Source: Lophium mytilinum (taxonomy: Eukaryota > Ascomycota > Dothideomycetes > Mytilinidiales > Mytilinidiaceae). Taken from it: DNA of 64,000 nt. The notes below the pieces were generated by a model. It did not search any database. It was not told where the DNA came from and was given only the letters and a program-made list of their open reading frames with translations. The stretch's first letter is position 1. Every line of letters starts with the position of its first letter. The stretch lies in contig MU004181.1 of NCBI GenBank assembly GCA_010093605.1, forward strand, positions 1,178,001 through 1,242,000, written 5' to 3'. Shown here in pieces: positions 11,005 to 20,268 of the stretch. Made by a program: the position numbers and the translations under genes.

Positions 11005-11583
11005 AGCGCCCAGCCCTACCGGCCTGCGCCGAGATATCTCCAATGGGCCTGGGGTGCTGTGGCAGGGCCCCTTCGGTCTCCAGGGCGGGCAGGCGGCGGC
11101 GGCACAGGGAGTCGAAGCCGGGCGGATCGGCCAAGTGGCGTGTTAGTGGCCTGATATCTGGGCTAGTTCCCCTCGATGCTGCCGCCGTGGCCTGACATCG
11201 TCAACCTCCAACACCACGCAAAGCAATCCTCCCTCTCCTCCCCCCGGCTGCTGACCGCTCCAGTCCTTCTCTCCGCCTCCCGCCGCCAATCACCCTGCTG
11301 CTCCCGGCGCTGGCCCGGTGCGAGCCCTGCTGCGCGCTCCCCCAGTGCGGCAGTCCAGCGCTGACGTCCAGCTTCAGTTCGCCGACTGCGTCCGTGTTGC
11401 AACAGTCCCAAGATCTCTCCATCGCATCGGCCCATCCCATCGCCAGGCCATGTGCTAGCCCTGTCCTGCTCCCTCTTTGGTAAGACTCCTGCGAAGTCCA
11501 GCTTCATTCATCCTTCTCTGTTTTCCCCATTACCACACCACTGTTGCGCTCCTGCGCCGCTGCCGTCCTATCCAGCGCGCACC

Positions 11584-14500
11584 ATGGACTCAAACACTCC
11601 TGACTATGGCCTAGACGACGGCCTCGAGTTGGAGAGGGTGGCCGTACGTGCCCGCATCCAGCATTGCGCCGTGTCTCTAGACGCCTCTTTGTCCTATGGC
11701 TAACACCAATTGCTGTCCAGGTCGGCCCATACTGCGTGTTTGATGACTTCAAGCCCCCTCCACTGAGCCCTCGCAGCCGACCCCAGAATTCGTCGCCTTC
11801 TAACGCCAATAAAGCCAAAATGGACGAGTCGATACTTTCCAATGAATACCCCTTCAACAGTACTTTGCGAGCCCCATGGCTTGTCACTTCGGGCGAAGAC
11901 ATCCCCCTTATTGCTGCTTCTCCCGATGACTTTGCTCGCGGAGACTGGAACGAGTGGATGCAGTGGAACCCCACACAGAACCAGGCTCAGCAAGACGCCA
12001 AGCTGAGTCAAGGGCCCGTTCCATATCCCAAGTCAAGCCAGTCTGCCCAGATGGCCGCTCTGTACAATCGTCGCCAGAACTCTCAACTTCGCAACACTTC
12101 CTTGGAGCTGTCACCGGGAAACACATCTCCCTCGCAGCTCATGCAACCCGACACTCTTCCATACTCTTTCAGTGGCACTACAGACAGCACACCCGCCTTC
12201 CAGTTCCAAGGTGCAATGAGCTCGCCCTCCGACGGAGGCCCGACGCCCAACGGTTTCCTACCCACGCCTCCAATTGGATGGGACCAACAACAGGGCGACA
12301 ATCCCATCTTTTCGCCTATCAACTTTGAACAGCAGTCAGCACTTCGCAATATGGCCATGCCCCCGCGGTCCACTCCGAGCCTGCACCACAGCCCCTCTTC
12401 TGCTGGCAATGTGCATTCCAGCCCGGACTCAATTCACTCGTCGCCAGAACCGGCACAGTCCGGCAGCAGCAAAAAGCGAAAATCGTCCAGTGAAGAAGAG
12501 TCCGAGGAATCCAAACAGGACAGGCAGCCGCCTATTAAGAAAACAGCCCATAACATGATCGAGAAGCGCTATCGGACGAACTTGAATGATAAGATAGCTG
12601 CTTTGCGAGATAGCGTGCCGAGTCTGCGGATCATGTCACGTGGGAACGGCACAGGCGAGGAAGAGGATGATCCAGAGGATCTCGAGGGTCTTACCCCAGC
12701 ACACAAACTCAACAAAGCTACCGTCTTGTCTAAAGCAACCGAGTACATCCGACATCTCGAAAAGCGCAACAAACGCCTCGCTGATGAACTCCAAGCATGC
12801 AAGGCACGCCTCGATAATATGGAGAAGATCGCCATGTCAGGTCCTCCCATGGGCATGAGCAACGTTGCTATTCACACGCCAGATGGGATGCAGTACCATC
12901 ATGATCCGTTTGACCATATGCAGCGGCGAACGCCGGCCTCAGGTCCGCCACAAGGCATGATACCTGTGCCAGAGAGCATAGCAAATCTCCATCGCGGCAT
13001 GGCAAACCAGCCACATTATGCTCCACAGGGTGGGTATCCTACCTACTCCAATGCTCCACAAAGGCCTGGCGTGCCTGGTCAACCGATCGTCAATGGTCGA
13101 CGAGGCAATGGCATGATGGGAAAACTCATGGTCGGGTCGCTCGCTGGTCTCATGATCTTGGAAGGATTCAGCGAGCGAGAACAATCGAGTGAGCAGCCTG
13201 CTGGGCGTGGGTTGTTTGCGATACCACTCGACATCATCAGCTTCTTCTCACCACAAGTCTCTGTTGGTGGTGTTTCGGCGCAGTCCGGCGTTCTACCTAT
13301 GTTCAAGCTATTGCTAGTGCTCGGGGCAGTATTCTACATCATCGCGCCTCTATTCGATTCGAAGCCAAAGTCACACAAGAAGAAGCTTTCGCCGACTATC
13401 ACCCTATCTCCAGCCCCATCACTGGCATCTCCTGTGGAGGTCCGGAGAAGTGCGTGGCTGACTGCAATTCAGACCGTCTGGGTCCCTCGACATAGTTTCC
13501 TGCTAGAACTTGCAGCTCTAGGCCTGAAGACATTAAAGCTCAGCACTCGCAGAGTGATCGGAGAGAAGTGGTATGCCGTTATCACAAAGACGTCGATAGA
13601 AGCGGAGGCGGCAAGAGTCAAGGCGTGGGAGATTGCGCTTGACGCTCAACTCACCGGAGGAGACGCGGAAATCAATCTGAGTCGATTAGTGCTCACACTC
13701 ATCGCCTCTGGAACATTGCCAGACACTCCAGCGCGTCTAATGCTCAAGTCTCTGCATATTCGAGTATTACTCCAAGAGCTCGCAAACATTGGATATGGCC
13801 ATTGGTACAAGTTTCCCGATGTGAGCGCAAAATTAGCTCGCAGATACTGGAATGCTGCTCGAGATGAACACAGGATTGCAAGCTGTACCCCCAAGGATCG
13901 TTGCCAGGTCGAACCTCTTCCTCCTCATCTCGCGGCGCTTATCGAGAGAGAGTGTGACGAAGTCTTCGTGGATAGCATTATCCAACGCGCGTATAATCTA
14001 GCTTGGAACAAGCCAAGCGCCGATAATACGACGGTGGACGAATCGATGGATAGTGTCGTCGAGGATTTTGCAATTTCTTCTCCATTGGACGCCCTTGCCG
14101 CTTGGTGGTCAAGCTTCACCCTCGGGAAAACACTCGCAGATTCCTTGGGATCAGGAGACAGCGTACTGACGGAAAAAGTGGAGAGCGGCTTAGAGTTAGC
14201 CCTTCGTATTGCTCCTCCGACTTCCGCCGCGCAGTTGAGAGCACTCGTTGCAAAAGCCGTACTTTCAGATTCGGATCGTGCAGATCGTGTGGAGGCGGCT
14301 TTCCAAGCATTGCCGCACCCACCTTCGCCAACGACCCTCGATATTGTCACTTCTCCCCGGGCCGTCCTCATGAATCTGGTTGGAAATGCCCCAATAGCCA
14401 CAGACCTCCACAAGGCTCTGACACTTGCGAAATGCCTCACGCTAATCGAATCACCCCACGAAGAGTCTCGGCTCCGGGCAACATTCGTTGTTGACAACAG

Positions 14501-14822
14501 CCACCTACCTGGATCGAAGCTTAGTCTTCTCAGCTTCGTGGCCGCCTACAAGGTTGTTCAGCGCTTCATGCAAGACGAGGATCTACTTTCTGGTGGACGG
14601 CAAGGCCTCGAGCGTATGACCAGTTCCATGCGGGTGTGGATTGGACATGAAGCCGGTCGTGCCCACAAACTCTCAGCTAAAACTAAAGGCAAGATCGTGG
14701 AGCGTTGTCTGGAAGTAAGCAAGAGGCTTGTTGGCATGAGCGGAGCGGCTGATAACATCGATGCTGGCTATGTAAGCCAGAGCGACTCAAGCAATGATGT
14801 TGAGGTTGAAGTCCGGTCTTGA
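11584..14822 (+). CDS. srbA: SREBP-like membrane-bound bHLH transcription factor (SrbA/Sre1 type)
   Basis: ER-anchored factor that, when sterol or oxygen is low, is released proteolytically and activates ergosterol and hypoxia genes (known for the family in Aspergillus and fission yeast). Two exons, 11584-11643 and 11721-14822 (77 bp intron, GTACGT donor, CCAG acceptor), give 1053 aa. The bHLH spans roughly residues 294-372 and has the SREBP hallmark Tyr in EKRYRTNLNDKI (Y304), then a leucine zipper. A Ser/Pro/Gln-rich activation region precedes it. Two hydrophobic segments follow, near 480-500 (KLMVGSLAGLMILEGF) and 545-566 (FKLLLVLGAVFYIIAPLF), as expected for a hairpin membrane anchor; the long C-terminus corresponds to the fungal SREBP C-terminal domain. 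The short first exon encodes an acidic N-terminus (PDYGLDDGLELE). Confidence 0.93.
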
Positions 14823-15724
14823 TGTCGAATTGCAGCGTCTCCTTCCGTTCTTCTTTTTCTTATGTATAAATTACTTTCATCGGGGCATTTCAGTAATACC
14901 GAGGATCAGCTTAAAAATCTGCATACGGAAGAGCGGGAGTTCTAATGAGCGGTTACCAAGCTTTGTGTGCATGGAAAGCGGATTGGGCTGGTTGGAATAG
15001 TATCGGATACCCTTTTCTCTCCTTGTCTTGATTTACTTCGATTTGGCGACTTTCAGCTGGTCAAAATTTCTTTCTTCTTCACTTTCTCTTCCCTTTTTCC
15101 TATGCCTCTATAAGGCGCTCTCTAGATCCGGTACATAGTTGGATAGCGCCATGGTCCGTTGTCTCTCCTTGCAGTCATGGAGGTGCAGGATGTCTTGGGA
15201 TTGTATCACGGCCGGATAATGATGTGGGGGAATTGTTCGGCACTCGGATCCTCCTTTAGGGATGTATTGGCCGAGGTAGTCTGCCAGATCATTATGATCT
15301 CTGCTCTCAAAACATAGATATCGCTTCGCTGTAGATGACCAACGCGGTTACATCTGGCAATGCCACCAACACAAATATCATCAGCGGTTGGATGATATCC
15401 ACAACTTCAAGACCTATCTTCTCTACGCAAAACGATTCAGCCTGTCCATCGACTTGATTTTTCAGTCTTTGTGTCAGTGTTGAGTGAACAATTCACAATG
15501 AAAGTAGATGAGCTTGTCTCAAGTGTGCCAGGCGTGCCGAGGTTCACGACGCGGGAATAGTCTTCCCCACAGCGTCGCGCCTCAGAACCCCACACCTTCA
15601 CCATAAAGACGCTGCGCAGGCATGAACACACTCTACCATGCCTGGCCGCGGCTGCTCTTGACCAAAACCTACACGCCTAGACTACCATAATCGCATCGTC
15701 CTTTACCTCTACCACATCGCCAGC
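14823..15724. other. Intergenic, 0.9 kb
   Basis: This stretch holds the 3' flank of the SREBP-like gene and the promoter of the HAD-like gene. A pyrimidine-rich tract around 15060-15110 (TTTCTTTC/CTTCTTC text) could belong to an unrecognised 5' leader. No open frame with a domain was seen. Confidence 0.55.
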
Positions 15725-16644
15725 ATGTCTCTCCCACCTCCAAAAGCCCTGCTCTTCGACATCGGCGGCGTCTGCGTGCGTAAGCCAAGCTGCCTCATTC
15801 CCTACCGCACATCTTTCCATCCCGCGAGACCGCACTAGCTAACCCAGCCCCCAATTTGCGTGGCACACAGGTCGTCTCCCCCTTCCAAGCCATCCTCGAC
15901 TATGAACTCGCCAACAACATCCCCCCGGGCTGGGTCAACTTCAGCATCCAGCGCGCCGCGCCCTCAGGCGCCTGGCAGCGGCTCGAGCGCGGCGAGGCAG
16001 TCCTCGATGCGGCCTTCTTCGCGACCTTCAAAGCCGAGCTCGAGCAGCCAGCGCTGTGGGACGAGTTCTGGGCGCAGCAATCGAAGCTCGGGAAAGTTAG
16101 CGGTGCGAAACCGCCGACTCCGACTGTCGCGGCACACGATATGTTTTGGGAGATGATGCGTGTGTCGCGGCGGCCGGATCCGTGGATGTATCCTGCGCTG
16201 AAGAAGCTGAGCGCGAGTGGGAAGTTTGTGATGGGCGCGTTGAGTAATACGGTGGCGTTTCCCGAGGGGATTGTGGATGATAAGGGGGTGGTGTTTGTGA
16301 ATGAGTTGGTGCATGATGAGGGGGAGTTTGAGGGGGATAGTAGGGCGATTCGGGATCGGTTCGATGTTTTCGTGAGCTCCGCGCATGTGGGGCTGAGGAA
16401 GCCGGATGCGAGAATATATAAGTTGGCAAGGAGGGAGTTGGATGGGGAGAGTAGGCGGAGGGGGTTGGGGCCGGTGGAGATGGGGGACGTGCTGTTTTTG
16501 GATGATATTGGGAGTAATTTGAAGGGGGCGAAGGCGGTGGGGATGAGGACGTTGAGGGTGGTCTTGGGGGAGACGGAGAAGGCGGTTAAGGAGTTAGAGG
16601 GGTTGACGGGGGTGAGGTTGGTGGAGGAGAGGGCGAAGTTGTAG
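15725..16644 (+). CDS. HAD-superfamily hydrolase, epoxide hydrolase N-terminal/ACAD10-like
   Basis: Haloacid-dehalogenase-fold hydrolase of 274 aa in two exons (15725-15775 and 15871-16644; a 95 bp intron with GTGCGT donor falls within motif I context). Motif I is LLFDIGGVC with the nucleophile Asp; the usual second Asp of DxD is Gly, as in the ACAD10-like and epoxide-hydrolase N-terminal phosphatase branch. Motif II is MGALSNT, motif III the Lys in RKPDARIY, motif IV VLFLDDIGSN. Substrate unknown. Codon use is striking: the first half ends codons mostly in C, the second half (from about 16190) almost always in G or T, so the plus strand becomes very G-rich. Confidence 0.85.
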
Positions 16645-17010
16645 ATGGGGTGGTTGCAGATATGGGGGACGCAGTGGGCCTGGATTCAGCGCATGTCTTT
16701 CGCTGGATATGATACTCTGGAATAGAAAGGCGAGATGGACGAATGTTTACCGCATAGTGGTTCAGTGAAGACATCGTTGTCTACGCTCTATTGCTAAAAG
16801 CATCTCTTCTTGAACCTAAACGCCGGAAATGCATCTATCGGTAATGCTGATATGCTCTTCTTGACGCTGTCGCTGAAGTCCAATCAAATCCGGCCGATGC
16901 ATGCAAAAATGCTTTCATCACATACCCAAAGACCTTGCAGAAACCAGTCCAATCCTATTCCATGACCGCAACGCCCCATTACCAAATCTCCCATGCCTCA
17001 AGTCGAAGAA
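16645..17010. other. Convergent intergenic spacer
   Basis: The 3' ends of the HAD-like gene (+) and the small mitochondrial-type gene (-) face each other here. No coding signal was seen. Confidence 0.5.
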
Positions 17011-17386
17011 TCAAACAATAAGCAACTACAGTGAAGTTAGCCAAGCTCTTCTCCTGTGACTCCTAAAGAACCAGAAAGCCCTACCTTCTCCAGATCCCTC
17101 TGCTGCTCGCTCGTCCCCTCAATGCGCGAAAACGTGTGCACGGCCAACCCTCCGCTGAGCAGCCAGAGGAATGGCACTGCTTGCTCGCGTGCAGCTATAC
17201 TAAAGCGTCAGTAATCCGTCGTCCAGGTGCTCTGAAAGCAAGGCCTTGAGGTCACGTACTCGGCCTGGCAGCGACCATTTCAATCACCCGAGTCGCGCTA
17301 CGCCTACTCGCGATGTTGGAGTTACAGCGTCTAAAGGCAGTACTTGCGGCGCGGATGCTTTGGGGGGTGAGGATGCGTGGCGACAT
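17011..17386 (-). CDS. Small predicted mitochondrial membrane protein
   Basis: Three short exons (17386-17260, 17194-17085, 17025-17011) assemble an 83 aa protein that no single open frame reveals. Intron 1 is 65 bp (GTACGT donor, CTGAC branch site, TATAG acceptor); intron 2 is 59 bp (GTAGGG donor, TGTAG acceptor); if intron 2 were retained the protein would end about 13 residues longer. The N-terminus is rich in Arg, Ser and Ala and lacks acidic residues (RILTPQSIRAASTAFRR), like a matrix presequence. One hydrophobic segment follows (AVPFLWLLSGGLAVHTF), then a polar tail (SRIEGTSEQQRDLEK). This resembles small inner-membrane subunits or assembly factors of respiratory complexes, but I do not recognise the family. 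Confidence 0.55.
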
Positions 17387-18714
17387 GGTTGCAGAGTTTG
17401 GGAAGGGTGGCAATTATTGACCTAAAGTCAGGGGGGAGTGGCCGGTGTGTGAAGAAGGTGAATGTAACAGATCTACGCGTCTAGATGGTGGTTGAAGAGA
17501 TATTGAAAGCGAACAGAAAAGCAAGGGCGCAAATGAAGAATGGACGGAAGGACAAGGTAGGTTCAGGGCAGCCTTCGCCTTTACGAATGGCCATGAGATG
17601 CCGGCGTGTGGCGGTAAGACGGACCCGGGATCTTTGATCCGTTTGATGGATTGGATGCAGGGCAACTCGCCCCCTGTCCATCAGTCACCTCACCTGGACA
17701 TGCCGCGCGCCACTCCTCAGTCCACACTACGACTACTTCATCTTTTTGTGCTCCTTGCACAGCACTTCCGTCCCATTATCACCCGACTCTGTTGTCAGTT
17801 TCCACAACGTCATCAATTAAGTGTTTCTTCTTCCACTGCACACCGGCCAGCTGACACATCACGACGAGGCTACGAATTGCACTAGGGTCACAGCAAAATG
17901 TTTGGAGCCTCAAAAAGGCGCTATCTTTATTTGAATCTAGTCACGATTTCCTTATCACTGTGTTTGTTTCCATAGATTCCAAGCTTCCAAGATGGCCGAC
18001 TCCTACTCATACGCTTGGGATCTTCCATCAGTCCGGAGCGGACATTGAAACTACTGCGGGCTCTAGTACAACAACCAATGTAGGCGCGCACTCGAAGCGC
18101 ATAGCGGGACCGGCGCAATGGGTGGCATAATTCGTACTGTGAAGACGATTATGGAGAAGACTGTGACGAAGAGCCTCTTGGTCACGTGCCCTGGCCTTGC
18201 AGGCAGTCTCAAAAGCTGGTTCCGGTTAAGACCGTTGGTTATCGAGCAAAAAGCGACGACAAGACACGTCTGGCTCCACTACGTCATAATTCACAGAAAA
18301 GATTCGATACTGTTGATTCTGTAGAACCATGCAGCAAATCCGACCGATACCTCAGAGGAGGTGCTTCAATATTGCCTTCCGAATCCAGTTGCATACACGT
18401 GAATATAGGTTTATTAATCCGGTAAGGACAAATTCCACGACACCTGCTACACAGCGTCTCATCCAGATGAATCACGCAGTTAGATCTGTGAATGTTTCCA
18501 ACAGAACGTCGCAAAGGGTCACCTGAGGGTTGGAAGGTATGGGCAGCCTCGCTGCCAGGCTCTCTTGAACATAACGTGGTAGTTTCACAATCCATGGCTA
18601 CCTGGTCCGAATAAGTTCTGGTAATCCGGAAAATCCTCTAATACTCTAAGAGAACGAGGCAGGTAGGCCTTTTTCTAGCGAGCAACTCGTTCAATATCTT
18701 CCTGAAATCCCAAC
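17387..18714. other. Gene-free stretch, 1.3 kb
   Basis: No gene was recognised. The segment directly left is the promoter of the small minus-strand gene. Short open frames around 17598-17885 and 18284-18595 lack domains and plausible splice extensions. Confidence 0.5.
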
Positions 18715-19443
18715 GTGACCATTCCCTCTAGTATCCACCCAGCATGTTCTCTTTGTCTCATTATGTCTCCCGCGATGCAACGGCCAAGTATCGCAACCCA
18801 TGCACATGTAAAATCTCACCCTCCCCCTACTCACCTCTCCGTCCTTCAACAACTCCACCACCCAACCACTTTCCTCTTCCTCCCCTTTACCCCTATCCTC
18901 ATAACCTCCACCCTCGCCGCCAACCCCGCCATCCCCCTCTTCGCCATCATACCGAAGCTAGGATACTACCACCCTTACTCCCACAACACCACCCTTTACT
19001 ACGCCTCCATCCTCGCGGCCCTTCCCACGGCAACGACATATATCGTCACCGAAACACATCTTGAGTGAGACGATTGGCTCTACACCACTAACAGCGCAAC
19101 TCCAACACTCTACGAGTCGAGCAGCGTGCTGTCGTCCGCAGCGACCATCAAACAGGGCGGCTTGCTATGGACGCGTACAGAGACCGACGTTGATTCCCAA
19201 AGCCAGATTTCGATTTGCTCGCTGAGCGACACGACTTCTGCAGGATGCAATGTGATGTTGTTTAACTAGCTGTCGTAACCCACAACGAGTTTCTTTGTGA
19301 CGCGGTGGGAGACAGGCCTGCGTGGGCTGGGTTTCGCGGGTGTGCCGGATACTGGGGGGTTAGAGAGGGTTGGGATGACCGTGATGGCGGCGAGTACCAC
19401 GAGTAGAGCTGTAATGATGAGAGCGTGGTGGTGCAATGTTTAG
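18715..19443 (+). pseudogene. Relic of a GPI-anchored-type secreted protein gene
   Basis: One reading frame keeps protein-like content across about 700 bp but is broken by three stops: TGA at 19066, TAG at 19267 and TAA at 19276. The body is Ser/Thr-rich with two Cys in a C-x-L-S-D-T-T-x-A-x-C pattern resembling fungal GPI-anchored small proteins, and the end shows a Gly/Ala-rich moderately hydrophobic tail (VGMTVMAASTTSRAVMM). Each stop is one C-to-T change away from a sense codon (CGA, CAG, CAA), which is what RIP or deamination would produce. The 5' end is unclear; an intron or frameshift may hide the signal peptide. It could also be a chance low-complexity frame. Confidence 0.4.
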
Positions 19444-19617
19444 GGTTGGTTGGGGTCTGGTGCTTTCTGTATCTTGTACGTGTAGTGTGTTCTGGTGAAA
19501 GACGAATGAGAAATGCACTTTGGTAGGTTCTTGCTAGCTCATAAGATATAAGAGGATAAGACATACTTGAAATGGAATACGGGGACGTCATCGCGATGAA
19601 AAGGAAGTGAAGCCATA

Positions 19618-19690
19618 GATTTACATATCTAACTGCGTGAAGTAGTTTACGAAGTTAGGCGTGGCGTACATTATAGCAAGCACTACAAAG
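19618..19690. repeat. Repeat fragment A, related to 23126-23180
   Basis: TTTACATATCTAACTGCGTG followed by a CGAAGTTAGGCGTGGCGTACA-like block resembles TTTACGAATCTAACCGCGTG and its downstream CGTTAAACGCGGCGTGCACG block at 23126. The visible differences include several C/T and G/A changes. Probably two decayed copies of one repeat family. Confidence 0.5.
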
Positions 19691-19863
19691 TGCTATGCTT
19701 CAGTGGCTTTTTCCAATATAAGTTAGGATTCTTAAATTACCTCGACAGAAGGAGGTCTGGGGCAACTTATAAGGTTAATAGTGGACAAAATTAAACCAAA
19801 ACTTAGAGGTTAGTACTCTTACCATGCTTAAACCGTGCCATTTTTAATTCCACACGTGACTTT

Positions 19864-19905
19864 GGCTCGGCAGATCGGGCTAAGGGGCTCGGCGGATCGG
19901 GCTAA
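19864..19905. repeat. Short direct repeat, two 20 bp copies
   Basis: GGCTCGGCAGATCGGGCTAA at 19864 is repeated at 19886 with a single A/G difference and a two-base spacer. It lies in TA-rich, gene-free DNA and may be a transposon end relic. Confidence 0.75.
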
Positions 19906-20268
19906 CATCTATTCCGATATATGTCTATCACGACATTTGTTCTAGGACCTACCTCCTTAATATTTCTATCCATGTTTCGTCAATCTCAATACGGCTCAGC
20001 TAGGTCTTTCTACCCAGTGCTCTAATAGTGTGATTAATTGATGTATAGCTGCGGCGTGTAGACTAGGCCCATTTCGTGCATGCAATTACAAGACACCACA
20101 TATAGTACAAATCTCAATCTTCCTGCGTATCCTATTCTCATAACTCGTTGCAGGACAGGAAGGCATTGTTGACCGGCCTGCACCTCACTGCTCTGTGTAG
20201 GCTAAAATCTTCCTACGCAATCCCTCCACAACTCTCCTTCTCCCATCTCTCTCCCAACATCCTCGAGC

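Larger units (their letters stand above)
9977..11583. other. Intergenic region with two tandem repeat arrays
   Basis: No gene was recognised in these 1.6 kb. The left part holds the polymerase 3' end and a degenerate ~42 bp repeat; the centre is weakly open on the minus strand (10376-10828) without any domain; the right part is GC-rich, carries a short CCCCAAGC-type minisatellite and a pyrimidine-rich leader typical of a fungal promoter just before the SREBP-like gene. Confidence 0.6.
19444..20268. other. AT-rich repeat-like interval
   Basis: This is TA-rich DNA with no gene. It contains a 22 bp-spaced direct repeat and a fragment that recurs 3.5 kb downstream (separate entries). Its composition contrasts with the GC-rich peptidase gene that follows, suggesting decayed mobile DNA. 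Confidence 0.5.
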
